Part shown: positions 31,810-42,976 of the stretch, in pieces
Numbering within the stretch: the stretch's first letter is position 1
Layout: every line of letters begins with the position of its first letter
Assembly (NCBI GenBank): GCA_003153315.1
Contig: PLYA01000036.1
Span: 18,638 to 82,637 of the forward strand
Length of the DNA stretch: 64,000 nucleotides
Direction: 5' to 3'
Source: Bacteroidota bacterium
GTDB lineage: Bacteria > Bacteroidota > Bacteroidia > B-17B0 > Aurantibacillaceae
Program-made: the position numbers and the translations under genes
Notes under the pieces: generated by a model
What the model saw: only the letters and a program-made list of their open reading frames with translations
What the model was told of the DNA's origin: nothing
Database searches by the model: none

Positions 31810-32780
31810 TTAACGCTTGTAATAATATCGTTCTCTAAAATATCAATAGCTTCTTTTTCTACTTTCACAAAATCAGGGTGATTAGTTGTTTTATTTACGC
31901 CTGCCTTATCCGTTATATCATAAGATGCAGCAAAATCGGTCGGGTTTGATAAATTTAGAGATCTTTTTCTGCCGCTAATTGAAACGTCAGCATACGCTTC
32001 GTCATAATCAAAGCCATCCACTTTCAATAATTCAATAAATGGAGTGCTATCCGCATCTAACGCTTTTATTTTCTTTTTTAGCCCCATAAATCCTTTCTTC
32101 TTTGCCTTTACCGACAGTTCAACTTCGTATTGTGTTTTATCGGTATCATCTAAATCTTTATCTAAGAGGTTTTCCATATTTGATCCAAGCGAATGTTTTT
32201 TGAAACGAAGTTTTCTTATTTTTCCTTGATCCAATAATTTATTGAATAGAGAAGGAACAGATAAAGTTCCAAATTCGCACATTAAATCATCAGGTAATTT
32301 AGTCCTGATAAACTGTTTGAAAGCCTCTTCAAAAACCTCTTTGAAACCGTATTGCTTATAGCTTTGAGCTAAAAAGAAGATTGAAATAGATTCAGGATTC
32401 GGTAATGACAATAAAAAGAAAAAAGGTATTGTATTATATTGATCTCTTTTAATCGTCATAACAGTATTTGCTTTCGCCCCCTTCATTTCATCAACATACG
32501 TTTCTTGTCCACTATGCCCCTTTCTTATTATACCACATACTCTGTTAGGTTTCGCTGATGATAATTTTTCTAAGTAAAGTATTCTATTTTGCTCAATATT
32601 TGTATATGCCTTTGTATCGATGGATTTAATGAATTCCGCTGCCAAAGTTTTAAAATCAAGTTTTGGAAAAACCTCCTTGTATGGAATGTGTTTTTCTTTG
32701 TCCCCGAATTTTCGGAACTTAATTGTATAGCAATTTAAACCTATACTAATTTCTTTAGCTTTTTCTTTTTTAGTTGCCAT
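31806..32780 (-). CDS. Unrecognised soluble 324-aa protein in type I R-M operon
   Basis: There is no signal peptide or membrane segment. The first 210 residues are mixed alpha/beta with aromatic strand segments (ISIGLNCYTIKFRKF, VCGIIRKGHSGQETYVDE, NTIPFFFLLSLPNPESISIF). The last 110 residues include a basic helix (KAKKKGFMGLKKKIK) and strand DEAYADVSISGRKRS. Its ATG directly abuts the hsdR stop (zero gap) and it overlaps the membrane-protein gene by 4 nt. It is thus within the restriction operon yet matches no HsdR/M/S function. A sensor or nucleic-acid-binding role is a guess from composition only. Confidence 0.85.
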   Translation of the reverse strand: MATKKEKAKEISIGLNCYTIKFRKFGDKEKHIPYKEVFPKLDFKTLAAEFIKSIDTKAYTNIEQNRILYLEKLSSAKPNRVCGIIRKGHSGQETYVDEMKGAKANTVMTIKRDQYNTIPFFFLLSLPNPESISIFFLAQSYKQYGFKEVFEEAFKQFIRTKLPDDLMCEFGTLSVPSLFNKLLDQGKIRKLRFKKHSLGSNMENLLDKDLDDTDKTQYEVELSVKAKKKGFMGLKKKIKALDADSTPFIELLKVDGFDYDEAYADVSISGRKRSLNLSNPTDFAASYDITDKAGVNKTTNHPDFVKVEKEAIDILENDIITSVK

Positions 32781-35700
32781 CTATTCTTTATCTCCATTTA
32801 ATAAATTATCAGCAAGCATTTTTGCTTGTGTAATTACTGTTTCTACAGCTTTCTCTTGTAAATCGGGTGGATATCCGTGTAAGCGTAAAATCCTCCGTAT
32901 ATTTCTTCTGAGTGCAGATTGCACGCTTTCTTTTATCGTCCAGTCAATAGTTGCACTATTTCTTACCGATTGTAAAAGTTCTTGTGCAATATGCTTTAAC
33001 GTCTCATCACCTAAAACCGAAACAGCACTATTGTTTACTTCTAAAGCGGTATAAAAAGCGTATTCTCTGAAATCAAGCCCTAGTTTTTCTCCCTTTTTAT
33101 CTGATGCTTTTATTTGTGCAGCGAATGGGATTAAAACTTTTTCCAAAAATTCCACAGTATCAATCATGCCATTATGATAGCGTTTAATGGCATCTTCTAG
33201 CATTTCAGAGAATTTTTTACTTTCAACTAAATTTATTTTTGTTCTCTTTTTTATTTCGTCTTTAAGTAATTTTTTCAATAATTCAACAGCCAAATTTTTC
33301 TGTGGCATATTTTTCAATTCTTCCAAAAAGCGCTCATCTAATATTTCAATGCTTGGTTTTTTAATTCCGGCAGCATCAAACACATCAATTACATTTTCTG
33401 CTGTAATAGCCTCTGAAATAATTTGTTTAATAGCGGTTTCCATATCCTCATCACTTTTCCCTCCCTCATTACGGTCGGATATTTTCACCAAGCGAGCTTT
33501 GATGGCTTGAAATAGAGCGACATTATCACGAATAGCAATTGCTTTTTCGTGAGGAACTGAAATAGCAAACGCTTTTAATAAGTTTTTGGTGTTCTCAACA
33601 AAACTTTGTTCTCCGTTTTCCTGACTAAAAATATAATCTACAATTAATGGAATATATTTTAGTTTGTCTTCCGGTGAAAGAGAAAAGAATTTTTTCCAAT
33701 CAAAATGTCTTAATTGATAATCAATAGCCTCGTAAAATTCTAACATCTTGGCTACGGCTAACTCTTGATCAAGTGTTGGCTTTCCTTCTCCGCCACTTGC
33801 AGTGTATTCCGCTAAAGCATGTTTAAGTTCTTGCGCTATGCCTAAATAATCTACAACTAGACCTCCGGATTTACCTTCAGTAAAAACACGATTTACTCTT
33901 GCAATTGCTTGCATTAAACTATGTCCTCTCATTGGTTTGTCCACATATAAGGTATGTAAACAAGGAGCATCAAATCCGGTTAACCACATATCACGAACAA
34001 TAACTAATTTTAAACTGTCGGCAGGATTTTTTAACCGCTCACCAATTGCTTTTCTTCTTTGCTTATTTCTAATATGCGGTTGCATATGTAAGGCATCACT
34101 TGAAGAGCCTGTCATTACTACTTTAATCGTTCCTTCATTGTCTTCATCCGAATGCCAAAGCGGTCTTATTTTAATAATTTCTTCATACAATTCCACACAA
34201 ATTCTTCGGCTCATACACACAATCATAGCCTTGCCATCTAATACAGAATTGCGCTGTTCAAAATGATAAACTAAATCTTCAGCAATTTTTTTAATACGAT
34301 TTGGATTGCCAACGATTGCTTCTAATCTCGTCCACTTTGCTCTTAACTGCTGACGATTAGTTAATTCTTCTCCTTCGGTGAGTTCTTCAAACTGATCATC
34401 CAATTTTACTTTTTCATTTTCTTCAAAATGAACTTTCGCTAAACGACTTTCATAAAAAATAGGAACAGTTGCTCTATCGTTTACCGCTTGTTGAATATCA
34501 TAAATGTCAACGTAATTTCCGAAAACAGCTTGTGTATTCCGGTCATTGCTTTCTATTGGTGTTCCCGTGAAACCAATAAATGAAGCGTGTGGTAAAGCAT
34601 CTCGCAAATGTTTTGCAAAACCATCTAAAAAATCATATTGACTTCGGTGAGCTTCATCGGCAATCACAATAATGTTTTTACGTTCGCTAAGTGCCTTTAT
34701 ATCTGCACCGATGTATTGTTCTTGAGGCTCTTTAACGGTATTCTCCGGCTGAACAATATCAGCTTCGATAGGCATAAATTTCTGAATGGTTGTAAAAACA
34801 ATTCCACCCGAAGCTACTTTCAATAATGTTCTTAAATGATTCCTGTTTTCGGCTTGTTGAGGCTCTTGGCGTAAAAGCTGTTGGCAATTACTAAATGTTT
34901 CATATAGTTGATCATCGAGATCATTACGGTCTGTTAAAACAACAATAGTTGGATTATCTAAAGCAAGTACCAATTTTCCGGTGTAAAACACCATGCTTAA
35001 ACTTTTTCCGCTTCCTTGTGTATGCCAAACAACTCCTGCCCTACGATCTCCTGTTTCGGCTGTTGCTATTTCAGTAGTTGTTACAGCTTTATTTACTGCA
35101 TAATATTGATGATATGCAGCAACTTTTTTTAATGTTTTATCTTTACTTTTTTCAAATACAATAAAATGATGAATCAAATCTAACAGCGTTTGTTTGTTCA
35201 ACATGCCATTAAACATTACTTCCATTTGTGGTTGCAAAGTATCGGCTGTTGTTTTTCCGTCTTTCGTTTTCCAACTCATAAATCTTCCCCAATCGCTTGT
35301 AACTGTTCCACACAAAGCATCCCAGCCATCGCTAACAATTAATAATTCGTTGTAAGTGAATAATGATGGAATAGCTTGTTTGTATGTTTGTAATTGGCTG
35401 AAAGCATTTTTTACCGTAGCATTTTCATCTGTAGCATTTTTTAATTCAACAACTACTAATGGCAAACCATTAATAAATAAAATAATATCGGGGCGCTTGT
35501 TTTGATTACCCTCAATAATTGTAAATTGATTAATTGCTAAAAACTCGTTTTGCTCCGGATTATTAAAATCTACTATATAAACTTTTTCACCACGAATGCC
35601 ATCCACAGTTCTAACTTCAACATCAATACCTTCAGTTAAATATTTATGAAAGTTTTCATTATTGATTAGTGCGACCGGACTATCCGCACGCAGTACTTTT

Positions 35701-35912
35701 TTTAATGCATCTTCTTTTGCATCCTGCGTAATGCTTGGGTTTAATTTATCAATAGCATCCCTTAAGCGAGTAACTAATACCACTTCATTGTATTGTCGTT
35801 CCGGATGTTCACCATCAGGCGAAATATCAGTTCCTAAAACATAGGTATAACCCATATTTTTTAGATAGCTAATTGCAATTTCTTCTATTTCGTTTTCGCT
35901 TATGCTATTCAT
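32781..35912 (-). CDS. hsdR: Type I restriction endonuclease subunit R
   Basis: The 1043-aa motor/nuclease subunit is complete. The N-terminal PD-(D/E)XK nuclease is at residues 140-178: RPDIILF (D142), VVVELK (E156, K158), and QLQTYK after it. The SF2 translocase has Walker A QGSGKS at 299-304, [11 protein letters not shown] at 419-422 with [15 protein letters not shown] motif III, and [11 protein letters not shown] plus IARVNRV for motifs V/VI. A helical C-terminal region follows for assembly with HsdM/S. It overlaps hsdS by 4 nt. All catalytic residues are present, so the enzyme should cut DNA at a distance from unmodified sites. Confidence 0.95.
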   Translation of the reverse strand: MNSISENEIEEIAISYLKNMGYTYVLGTDISPDGEHPERQYNEVVLVTRLRDAIDKLNPSITQDAKEDALKKVLRADSPVALINNENFHKYLTEGIDVEVRTVDGIRGEKVYIVDFNNPEQNEFLAINQFTIIEGNQNKRPDIILFINGLPLVVVELKNATDENATVKNAFSQLQTYKQAIPSLFTYNELLIVSDGWDALCGTVTSDWGRFMSWKTKDGKTTADTLQPQMEVMFNGMLNKQTLLDLIHHFIVFEKSKDKTLKKVAAYHQYYAVNKAVTTTEIATAETGDRRAGVVWHTQGSGKSLSMVFYTGKLVLALDNPTIVVLTDRNDLDDQLYETFSNCQQLLRQEPQQAENRNHLRTLLKVASGGIVFTTIQKFMPIEADIVQPENTVKEPQEQYIGADIKALSERKNIIVIADEAHRSQYDFLDGFAKHLRDALPHASFIGFTGTPIESNDRNTQAVFGNYVDIYDIQQAVNDRATVPIFYESRLAKVHFEENEKVKLDDQFEELTEGEELTNRQQLRAKWTRLEAIVGNPNRIKKIAEDLVYHFEQRNSVLDGKAMIVCMSRRICVELYEEIIKIRPLWHSDEDNEGTIKVVMTGSSSDALHMQPHIRNKQRRKAIGERLKNPADSLKLVIVRDMWLTGFDAPCLHTLYVDKPMRGHSLMQAIARVNRVFTEGKSGGLVVDYLGIAQELKHALAEYTASGGEGKPTLDQELAVAKMLEFYEAIDYQLRHFDWKKFFSLSPEDKLKYIPLIVDYIFSQENGEQSFVENTKNLLKAFAISVPHEKAIAIRDNVALFQAIKARLVKISDRNEGGKSDEDMETAIKQIISEAITAENVIDVFDAAGIKKPSIEILDERFLEELKNMPQKNLAVELLKKLLKDEIKKRTKINLVESKKFSEMLEDAIKRYHNGMIDTVEFLEKVLIPFAAQIKASDKKGEKLGLDFREYAFYTALEVNNSAVSVLGDETLKHIAQELLQSVRNSATIDWTIKESVQSALRRNIRRILRLHGYPPDLQEKAVETVITQAKMLADNLLNGDKE

Positions 35913-37117
35913 GCTTTCACTTCAATTTTTCCATTCATTAGTTGAGGGAGTAAGCTATTTTTTATTTGAGTCAAATATTGTAGTTCAAAAGAATTATTCA
36001 ATATTTTTTCATCTATTGAGTTCACTAATTTTTCAAACTTTTGAATGACTCTTTTTTCCGGTATAATAGTTTCGATATTTTCAAAATTAGTCTTGTTAAT
36101 TGAACCAAATATTGTACCCTCACTTTCAAAACCTTTAAAAATATTTTCGATATTTTTCATTGAATAGAAGGTATAAGAGTAGGCACCTGAATTATGCCTT
36201 ACTGCTGATAAACCACGACCAATACAGCATCTTTCAATAGCCATATTTAAGTCACCAACTGGAGCTCTAACGCAAACTAATGTGTCAAGCTTTTCTGCCA
36301 TTCTATTTGGGGCAGTAGTATATATTCTATTTTCAGGGAATCTAAATCCAAAATCTGTTCGCCCTTGATAGAAAACAGTTCCTTGACCTATTTCATTGTA
36401 AGATTCTCCAGGAGGGGATTGCCCCATCACTATATTAAATTCTTCTCCTAACCTTCCTTTTTTCCATCCTAAGGGTAGCCCTTTAATTAACTTACCATCA
36501 GAACCGGCAAAATTAAAATTCACAAACCATTCTTTGAAAAGAGTTGATCCCATAGTTTCTAGGGTCTTATTCATTTGAATAATTAAATCTATTTTGCTAT
36601 CTAATGACGAAAGTATGGAAGAGACCTCCCTTTGAATAGCAATACTTGGAATAGTAATTTCTACTTCTTTTAAAGACTTTGTTGGGTTGGCAATTGCCGG
36701 AACACCAACCTGTGACGAATTTTTCAACAATTCTTTTTGCCCTAAACTACTTTTGAAAAAATAATAAAGGTATTTTGGGTCAAGGTATTTTTTATTTACA
36801 GACAATCGCATTTGGCTCTGGGAAACTAGATATTTCTCAAAACCTATTCGTGGAATAATACCTACTTGACCTAGCGTTCCTCTATGAGTAAATACTAGAT
36901 CATCAGGATAAGCTAAACATCTTTTAAGTGAATTCGCCTTTTCTTCCGAAACAAAAGCAAAGTTTTTTTTATTAAATCCACCTTCATGTAAATTCATCCC
37001 TCTTATTACAGGTACACCTTCGCTAATAAAATTGTCAACTTTAAGATTTGACCCAAATGGTCCCATTGCCACATCGTCACAAATTTCTCCTAATAAATAT
37101 GTTGTTCGTTTGCTCAT
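35909..37117 (-). CDS. hsdS: Type I restriction specificity subunit S
   Basis: The 402-aa protein has two target-recognition domains (about residues 10-150 and 215-360), each followed by a conserved coiled-coil spacer ([20 protein letters not shown] and [18 protein letters not shown]). This is the usual two-half architecture that reads a bipartite site. TRD2 shows the [20 protein letters not shown] start typical of TRDs. No second hsdS fragment or invertible repeat is seen nearby, so phase-variable shuffling is not supported. It overlaps both neighbours by ATGA (4 nt). The target sequence cannot be predicted by eye. Confidence 0.93.
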   Translation of the reverse strand: MSKRTTYLLGEICDDVAMGPFGSNLKVDNFISEGVPVIRGMNLHEGGFNKKNFAFVSEEKANSLKRCLAYPDDLVFTHRGTLGQVGIIPRIGFEKYLVSQSQMRLSVNKKYLDPKYLYYFFKSSLGQKELLKNSSQVGVPAIANPTKSLKEVEITIPSIAIQREVSSILSSLDSKIDLIIQMNKTLETMGSTLFKEWFVNFNFAGSDGKLIKGLPLGWKKGRLGEEFNIVMGQSPPGESYNEIGQGTVFYQGRTDFGFRFPENRIYTTAPNRMAEKLDTLVCVRAPVGDLNMAIERCCIGRGLSAVRHNSGAYSYTFYSMKNIENIFKGFESEGTIFGSINKTNFENIETIIPEKRVIQKFEKLVNSIDEKILNNSFELQYLTQIKNSLLPQLMNGKIEVKA

Positions 37118-38124
37118 TTTAGTTCAATATTATATTCCGTAGGTGGCTGTATCTCTTTTGTTTCATCATCCAATAAGACGGTTAAACCCTGAACTAATTC
37201 TTCTTTCTTTTCCTCATCCAAGGAATAAAAGACTTTAATTGCAGAAGAAACAACAATGTTTTCTACGTCTTCTTCATTTGGCGGTAAGCGATCCACATTT
37301 ACGCAAATGTCTACAATTGAAAAATTTTCAATAGCGTATTCTTTATCCTCGACAACGATTGAAGTTTTTACTTTAAGTTCGTCATTTAAATAAGTCCTGA
37401 AATATTCAGTTTGTGCAAAGTCGTGTATAATACGTTCAGCGATATAATTGCCGTAGTCTTTTTTTATATCAACCAATACATTGTTTTCATCTTTTAAAAT
37501 GGAAATATGTTTTAGCCACTTATCTTTAAATTCTGCTTCGCAATTTTTGTAATCCCCATCTTTACTTAAAAAAATAATTTTGTCGTAATTCGCCACTTCT
37601 TCAAAGTTCATGAGGCTTTCCCAAACCACATTGTCTTTAAAACCTGCATCTTTATATTTTCCTGAATGTGCAAATGGTGCTTTCTTGTTTTCATCTTTCA
37701 TTACTCTTACCATCATACTTCGCAAAACAGCATCAGCAATCTCTTGTTTAATCTCCAACAACCTGATTGATTTTGTTGCTAGGTATTCAGTAGCTTTAAT
37801 TCCGACATAGGTAGCGCAATCAAATTCTATTTCCGGCAAAACAATTTCTCCGATGTGCGGTAATCCTGAAAGACGTTTAGCTAATTTCTCAAATTCAATA
37901 ATGTCGGTTTTGTATTGGCGTTGTTTTTGGTCTTTCAATTCTTCTATTGCCCATGTTGGTATGGCAATATGAATATCATCCGTTAATTTGTTTTCAATTA
38001 TAAATTCTTCAACCACATGAAATGGTCTACCAAAAGCAAAAAAGCTATATGCCACTTCACCCGCATCGGTACTCCGCAGGGAATTGGTATCAAAAACGAT
38101 TAGTGTTTTTAGTTTATAGCTCAT
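37114..38124 (-). CDS. PIN-like domain nuclease (DUF4935-type)
   Basis: The 336-aa protein opens with LIVFDTNSLRS (D12, N14), the first PIN acidic residue. IPTWAIEELKDQK supplies the second acidic position (about residues 55-67), and KDNVVWESLMNFEE with IIFLSKDGDYKNC supplies the third and fourth. These are the metal sites of PIN/FLAP-like ribonucleases, and the WxIxELKxQK form is that of the PIN-like DUF4935 group. The C-terminal 120 residues have no recognised domain. It sits between the KAP gene (28-nt gap) and hsdS (4-nt overlap), so it is co-expressed with the restriction genes; it may act as an RNase effector. Confidence 0.8.
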   Translation of the reverse strand: MSYKLKTLIVFDTNSLRSTDAGEVAYSFFAFGRPFHVVEEFIIENKLTDDIHIAIPTWAIEELKDQKQRQYKTDIIEFEKLAKRLSGLPHIGEIVLPEIEFDCATYVGIKATEYLATKSIRLLEIKQEIADAVLRSMMVRVMKDENKKAPFAHSGKYKDAGFKDNVVWESLMNFEEVANYDKIIFLSKDGDYKNCEAEFKDKWLKHISILKDENNVLVDIKKDYGNYIAERIIHDFAQTEYFRTYLNDELKVKTSIVVEDKEYAIENFSIVDICVNVDRLPPNEEDVENIVVSSAIKVFYSLDEEKKEELVQGLTVLLDDETKEIQPPTEYNIELK

Positions 38125-38152
38125 TTTTCAAGGGTGTTCTCTGTATTAATTT

Positions 38153-41100
38153 TTAAATCGCAAATGTTTTAATTATTTCTTTAGTTGCATTAAATGAAAA
38201 GCGCTTAACAAATCTATAATGCTTTAATATATCTACACACTGATATTCCGATATCTTAATCATTAAATCACTTTTCGTTGTGAGTGAATTATAAAAAGAA
38301 GCGTATTCATCCTCCTTAAATATTATAAATATTTCTTTAAGTTTTTTTGTTGGATTTAAAATGACATTATCAAAAAATAAATTACTGTATACTTTGTGTT
38401 GTCCAATATTTATAGCTAAGATAAAAAGAGTGCAAATTATTTCCTTTTCCGGTTTGTCCTGACCTAAGCCTTCGTGAGCCTTGATTAATCTATAAAGGTT
38501 AATATATCGCTTTATTGTTCTAGGTGAAGAACCAATTAAATAAGACAAATCTTTAATGTAGTTTAATTCATCTTTTGTTATTTTTAAATCTTCCGGGCCA
38601 ACGTCAACTATAGGTAATACTACTGTAGGGGTTTCATCACCTTTAGTAGAATTTGTTTCTACTTCAGTAGTGTTTTGTTCACCATTACTTTGAATATCAT
38701 CCTTTTTATCGGACTCTATCTGAATAACATCTTTAGAAAGAAGTGATTCGATCATTTTATCAACCGCTTCCTTGGAAGATTCTTTTAACTGAAACGGTAT
38801 TTGAAAAATCTTTTCAAGGTACTCATCAGGCGCTATTGGTTGAATATTATGATTTTCAATTTGGCTTTCCGCATGTAACTTAAAATATTTAGATTGCTCA
38901 CTTTGAAATAGTGCATTACTTACGCATCTTTTATCAACCCCAACTACGACAATAAATAATGGAAATGCCATTAATAGATGAACGGCTTGTAAAACCTCCA
39001 ATACCTTGCCGTCAGAGCAGCGATCGAGATCATCAATGTAAAGGATAATACGCTCTATCGGTTCTCCATCAAAATCAGCTTTTATTTTTTCCAGTTTTTC
39101 CTTTTTCTCCTCCTGCTGTTTCTTTTCTCCCTCTGATAAAGTAGGGTCAATTTTTTGCCCTATAAATAACTCACTTAATGTTTCTAGGTCTTTTCTAATC
39201 ACAGACACAACACCAAGTTTATCGGTATAATCAGCGCTTGTAATTCGTTTTTTTATGAAGTCAGTTAAAACAATTTTTTCAAGGCCATTATTTAGTGAAT
39301 ATTCAAGCCCGTCAATTTCATTGTCAATTTTTTCTATTTCGTGAGTAAGGGTTTCAATCTCTATAGAAGCGCCCTCTTTCTCAAGTTGTACTTGTGTAAT
39401 TTTATCCTGATGCTCTCTTTCTGCTTCTTTTATTTTTTGATTAAAATCTAGCTGAACTTTTAATGCCTTGTCTACATAAGGCTTGAAAAAATTAAATGCA
39501 GCGCTTATTTTTGTTATAGCACCTGATAAAGTAAGAACTAAGAAGGCTGTGATTTTTGTTGTTCCATTGACTAAATTATTAAACCATTCAGCATTTGAAA
39601 TAAAAATTCCGGCTACAATTAAACCTAAAGACAACAATATTGTGCCTACTAATTGTGTACCACTAAGTGATTTGAATTGAGTAATAAAATTTTTAAAAGA
39701 GCGAATTTTACTGGGGATTTCTTCATTAGCGGTCTTCTCGAGTACTTCGGGCGTAAGCCCAAGTTTTTCTAGCTGATCTTTGTATTTATCCTCAACTTTT
39801 AATTCAGTCCAAATTAATTTAATTTTTTCCAGCCAGCTCTCTTCTGTTAAATCTTTAATTGTTTTATCTAACTTTAGTTTTTCAGCTTTAATATTTCCTT
39901 CTAAAGTTTTCCTTTTTTGCTCAAGTTTGAATTTTTTTGAAAGGATACTGGCCTTTTGATCTTTAACGAATTCAAGTTCGTTAGATAATTTTGTTCTTAC
40001 ACCTTCCTTTAATTTGCCCAGTTTTGTTTGACCTGTAATGTATTCATCGATCTTTTCAAAAATACAAGCCATAAATCCTATCCATAAATTAGCATCTAAA
40101 TAAGCCCAAGCATTAAATGGTATATGAATTATGTTTTTACAATAATACAGTTCTTGATCACTTCCTTTTTTTACAATTTTTGAATTAGATAATTGTTTTA
40201 TTTTTAATTGGAGATGGTTTATAAAGAAACTTTTCCCTGATCCCCACTCGCCAAAAAGAGCAATGGCTAACGGGGGCTGTAAATCACGCTGTGCAAGTAA
40301 TCTTGCAAACACATTTATTTCGCTTGATATATCTAACAAATCGTTTGGAGGGAATGCCGAATCATTATCAATTTTTACATTCTGAGTTGATCTTCCCCAA
40401 ATGGAAACATCTAATAATCCTGCATTATAAATTTTATCGCGCCCAACTTCATCTAATACTTCATCTAATTCTTTGTTTTCAATCCATATTATTGTATTCC
40501 GATGATAGCCTAAATGCGGGACATCAATCTGAAGATTTTTAATCTTCCAATCTACTTCCAATCTTTGTCCATTCAGAGGATTAGCTGTGACACGCCCAAC
40601 CGCCTTAATCCTTAAAATGCTAACACGGTCTTTTGCAAAAGTTGATTTTACGATAAGAATGTCTCCCGCTTTAACGGTATTTATAATTTCGGCATACTTA
40701 TCCTCATAGCCGGTTTCCCAAATGTTTTTTTCATAAAAAAATTTAAACTGATCCTCTCCTTCCCAATTTGCGCCTACTAAGAAGAAATTTCCTTTGAAAT
40801 TTTTATATGCATTGGAGATCAATTCGGGATCATTTGAAGAAGTTTGATTTATTTTTTCTTGTAATGCCCTCCCATTTTCATCATTTGGAAGTGAAATGAT
40901 GAATGTGGTTTCAACAAAATTTTCGACTAAAAATCTGTTAATCGCTCTTACAGTTATTAGATAACTTTCAACTAAATTTAATCCGCCAGATCCTGATCCC
41001 ATTAACGGAATCCATAACCTTTTACTTCGAAACCAACCACGAAACTCTCTAAGCGTGTTGTATAAATTGTTTTCTAAATTTTTTGCAGTTTCTTCTTCAG

Positions 41101-41341
41101 AAACCGTAACAACAAATATAATAGACTTTTGCTTGTCTTCCGTTATAGTGCCAAACCCGTGCTTTAACTGTTCTCTTTTGGGTAATCTGTCGTTAGAATA
41201 ACCATACTCCCTTAAAACATATAGATTTAATGCTCCGGGAGTACCTTCTGAATCAATTGAAACAATGGCCAAATCCGCTTCTTTAGGAGAAATTCCTAAA
41301 TAAATTTTATGAACGCCATTAATTTTTTCAATCGAATCCAT
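38153..41341 (-). CDS. KAP-family P-loop NTPase with macro-like and EVE/PUA-like N-terminal domains
   Basis: The 1062-aa protein has several parts. Residues 1-165 resemble a macro-type fold (RLWIPLMGSGSGGLNLVESY at 108-127, then TTFIISLP). Residues 183-290 resemble an EVE/PUA-like base-reading domain (NFFLVGANWEG, KAGDILIVKS, ILRIKAVGRVTAN, LEVDW). Residues 345-1060 are the KAP NTPase: Walker A FGEWGSGKSFF (363-373), two membrane helices inserted at about 562-582 and 596-616, coiled coil at about 630-690, and Walker B ILYIDDLDRCSDGK (766-779). KAP proteins are membrane-tethered STAND-like ATPases linked to phage exclusion. The macro and EVE calls are my pattern reading and less certain than KAP. 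It follows the YhcG-type gene after 6 nt. Confidence 0.85.
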   Translation of the reverse strand: MDSIEKINGVHKIYLGISPKEADLAIVSIDSEGTPGALNLYVLREYGYSNDRLPKREQLKHGFGTITEDKQKSIIFVVTVSEEETAKNLENNLYNTLREFRGWFRSKRLWIPLMGSGSGGLNLVESYLITVRAINRFLVENFVETTFIISLPNDENGRALQEKINQTSSNDPELISNAYKNFKGNFFLVGANWEGEDQFKFFYEKNIWETGYEDKYAEIINTVKAGDILIVKSTFAKDRVSILRIKAVGRVTANPLNGQRLEVDWKIKNLQIDVPHLGYHRNTIIWIENKELDEVLDEVGRDKIYNAGLLDVSIWGRSTQNVKIDNDSAFPPNDLLDISSEINVFARLLAQRDLQPPLAIALFGEWGSGKSFFINHLQLKIKQLSNSKIVKKGSDQELYYCKNIIHIPFNAWAYLDANLWIGFMACIFEKIDEYITGQTKLGKLKEGVRTKLSNELEFVKDQKASILSKKFKLEQKRKTLEGNIKAEKLKLDKTIKDLTEESWLEKIKLIWTELKVEDKYKDQLEKLGLTPEVLEKTANEEIPSKIRSFKNFITQFKSLSGTQLVGTILLSLGLIVAGIFISNAEWFNNLVNGTTKITAFLVLTLSGAITKISAAFNFFKPYVDKALKVQLDFNQKIKEAEREHQDKITQVQLEKEGASIEIETLTHEIEKIDNEIDGLEYSLNNGLEKIVLTDFIKKRITSADYTDKLGVVSVIRKDLETLSELFIGQKIDPTLSEGEKKQQEEKKEKLEKIKADFDGEPIERIILYIDDLDRCSDGKVLEVLQAVHLLMAFPLFIVVVGVDKRCVSNALFQSEQSKYFKLHAESQIENHNIQPIAPDEYLEKIFQIPFQLKESSKEAVDKMIESLLSKDVIQIESDKKDDIQSNGEQNTTEVETNSTKGDETPTVVLPIVDVGPEDLKITKDELNYIKDLSYLIGSSPRTIKRYINLYRLIKAHEGLGQDKPEKEIICTLFILAINIGQHKVYSNLFFDNVILNPTKKLKEIFIIFKEDEYASFYNSLTTKSDLMIKISEYQCVDILKHYRFVKRFSFNATKEIIKTFAI

Positions 41342-41347
41342 TAATCC

Positions 41348-42976
41348 CTATTTTGATTTCGTTTCGTTTATTTTCTCAATCATCCATTCTATTTGATCTA
41401 GCACTTTAGAAACCATTATGTCGATAATTGACTGCTGATCTTCATTTGTAATCTCTTCGTGATACATTTTTTTAAGAAATGGTTGTTGGTTGTTGTAGTT
41501 AATTATAGAGAACCCATACCAAGTAGAGCTAACTGTAAATTTCAGAGTGATATGTTCGTTTAAATCTTCTGTCCCACCTCTTTTAAATCTTAGGAAAACG
41601 TAGCTAAATTCAATTTCCGATATTTTCGTTAGATCTTTTTCTTCATTCAGTACATTAAGTAAGTCATCTATTGCGTAAACCGTTTTACCCGATACTCTCC
41701 AATTTAGCTGTTGCGAAAGAAATTCAGCTCCAAACTCTGAATTGAATTTTTGAATAATTTTTTGGTATAGAGGCTTTAATCCTTTATCAAAAATGTTTTG
41801 TAAAATTTCATGCGTGCACTCTGTTTGTATTTCGGGTGTGTTTAATGATTTTATTTTCTCTTTAATTGTTTTTAATCTAGCATCCACCGGATTTAGATTT
41901 TCGTTTATCTCTTCATCTAATTTATGCTCGATGTCTTCAATACTTGGTAATTCTCCTTTAATATCCTCCGGAAGTATTTGACTTATCTTGTATTCTGCAA
42001 TACCGATTGGTTTGCTAGTATCACGCAAAGCATATTCAGCTACTATTTTATTTTTCGTTTTGCATAAAATCAATCCTATTGCCGGTTGATCAAATTCTCC
42101 CTTCAATTGGTCATCTACAAGTCCTAAATACAAATTCATTTTACTTACAAACTCCGGCTCAAATTCTCCAATTTTTAATTCGATAACAATGTGTCTCCGT
42201 AATTTAGTATGATAAAATAATAAATCGATAAAAAATTCTCTTTCTCCTGCTTCAAATCGTCTTTGTCTGCCCATAAATGCGAAGCCATCGCCCAACTCCA
42301 ATAATAATTTTGTTACATGCGTCATCAACGCATCTTCCAAGTCTCGCTCTTTGGCTTCTTCGCCAAGCATTATGAAATCTAAATTATAGGGTTCTTTAAA
42401 TAGCTGTTGCGTAAGTTCGCTTTGATGCGCCGGTAAAGTATTATTAAAATTATTGGTGAGCGCTCCTTGTCTTTTGTACAATTCGCTTTCTATCTGATGA
42501 AGCATAATGTTTCTGCTCCATCCCATTTCCGCACATTTCTGAATATAAAAACGTCTTTCTTCAGTCGTTCCTATTTTACTCAGGATCGCCAGATGGTGTC
42601 CCCAAGGCAATTTGGCAGCAGCTTGTTGCCAAATTGTATCTTGTTGATTATCAATATTTTGTAATTTGGCAGCAGGTTGTTGCCAAATTACAAATTGAGG
42701 ATATGCCACTGAAAAATCTCGCATATAACGGAGGTTGCGAGGAGATAATCCTTTCATGCCGGGAAACTCCATTTTCAAATCGGCAGCAAGTTTTTCTATC
42801 ACTTTGCTTCCCCAACCACTTTCTTTTTCCTGATCAGAAATAACATTCCCAATTTCCCAATACACTTTCAGTAGTTCGTTATTAACCGCTAAAACTGCTT
42901 TGGTCTGTGCGGTTTTTATTTTCTCCTTTAACTGATTGAGAATAGCTCCATAATTCAACAACTCTTTACCAGCCAT
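41348..42976 (-). CDS. YhcG/DUF1016-type PD-(D/E)XK nuclease with C-terminal extension
   Basis: Residues 8-170 are the DUF1016 N-terminal helical domain ([62 protein letters not shown]). Residues 190-345 are the YhcG nuclease, with D251 in FFIDLLFYH and E266/K268 in [14 protein letters not shown]. The family is usually about 340-380 aa; here about 180 extra residues (360-542) of unknown fold follow. An 18-residue insertion duplicates IWQQxAAKL in the N-domain (residues 98-122), produced by a repeated DNA palindrome. YhcG proteins recur beside type I R-M genes. This gene overlaps hsdM by 11 nt. Confidence 0.88.
   Translation of the reverse strand: MAGKELLNYGAILNQLKEKIKTAQTKAVLAVNNELLKVYWEIGNVISDQEKESGWGSKVIEKLAADLKMEFPGMKGLSPRNLRYMRDFSVAYPQFVIWQQPAAKLQNIDNQQDTIWQQAAAKLPWGHHLAILSKIGTTEERRFYIQKCAEMGWSRNIMLHQIESELYKRQGALTNNFNNTLPAHQSELTQQLFKEPYNLDFIMLGEEAKERDLEDALMTHVTKLLLELGDGFAFMGRQRRFEAGEREFFIDLLFYHTKLRRHIVIELKIGEFEPEFVSKMNLYLGLVDDQLKGEFDQPAIGLILCKTKNKIVAEYALRDTSKPIGIAEYKISQILPEDIKGELPSIEDIEHKLDEEINENLNPVDARLKTIKEKIKSLNTPEIQTECTHEILQNIFDKGLKPLYQKIIQKFNSEFGAEFLSQQLNWRVSGKTVYAIDDLLNVLNEEKDLTKISEIEFSYVFLRFKRGGTEDLNEHITLKFTVSSTWYGFSIINYNNQQPFLKKMYHEEITNEDQQSIIDIMVSKVLDQIEWMIEKINETKSK
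42608..42690. repeat. Two identical-architecture palindromes inside the YhcG-type gene
   Basis: Copy 1: CAATTTGGCA (42608-42617) and TGCCAAATTG (42627-42636). Copy 2: TAATTTGGCA (42662-42671) and TGCCAAATTA (42681-42690). Each is a perfect 10-bp inverted repeat with a 9-nt centre differing at one base (GCAGCTTGT or GCAGGTTGT). The copies are 54 bp apart, which keeps the frame and gives the repeated IWQQxAAKL peptide. Confidence 0.85.

Noticed and set aside
35909-37117. Phase-variable hsdS shuffling by the nearby recombinase
   Set aside because: There is one intact hsdS, no partial copies and no visible inverted repeats; the recombinase is a large serine integrase next to a tRNA.
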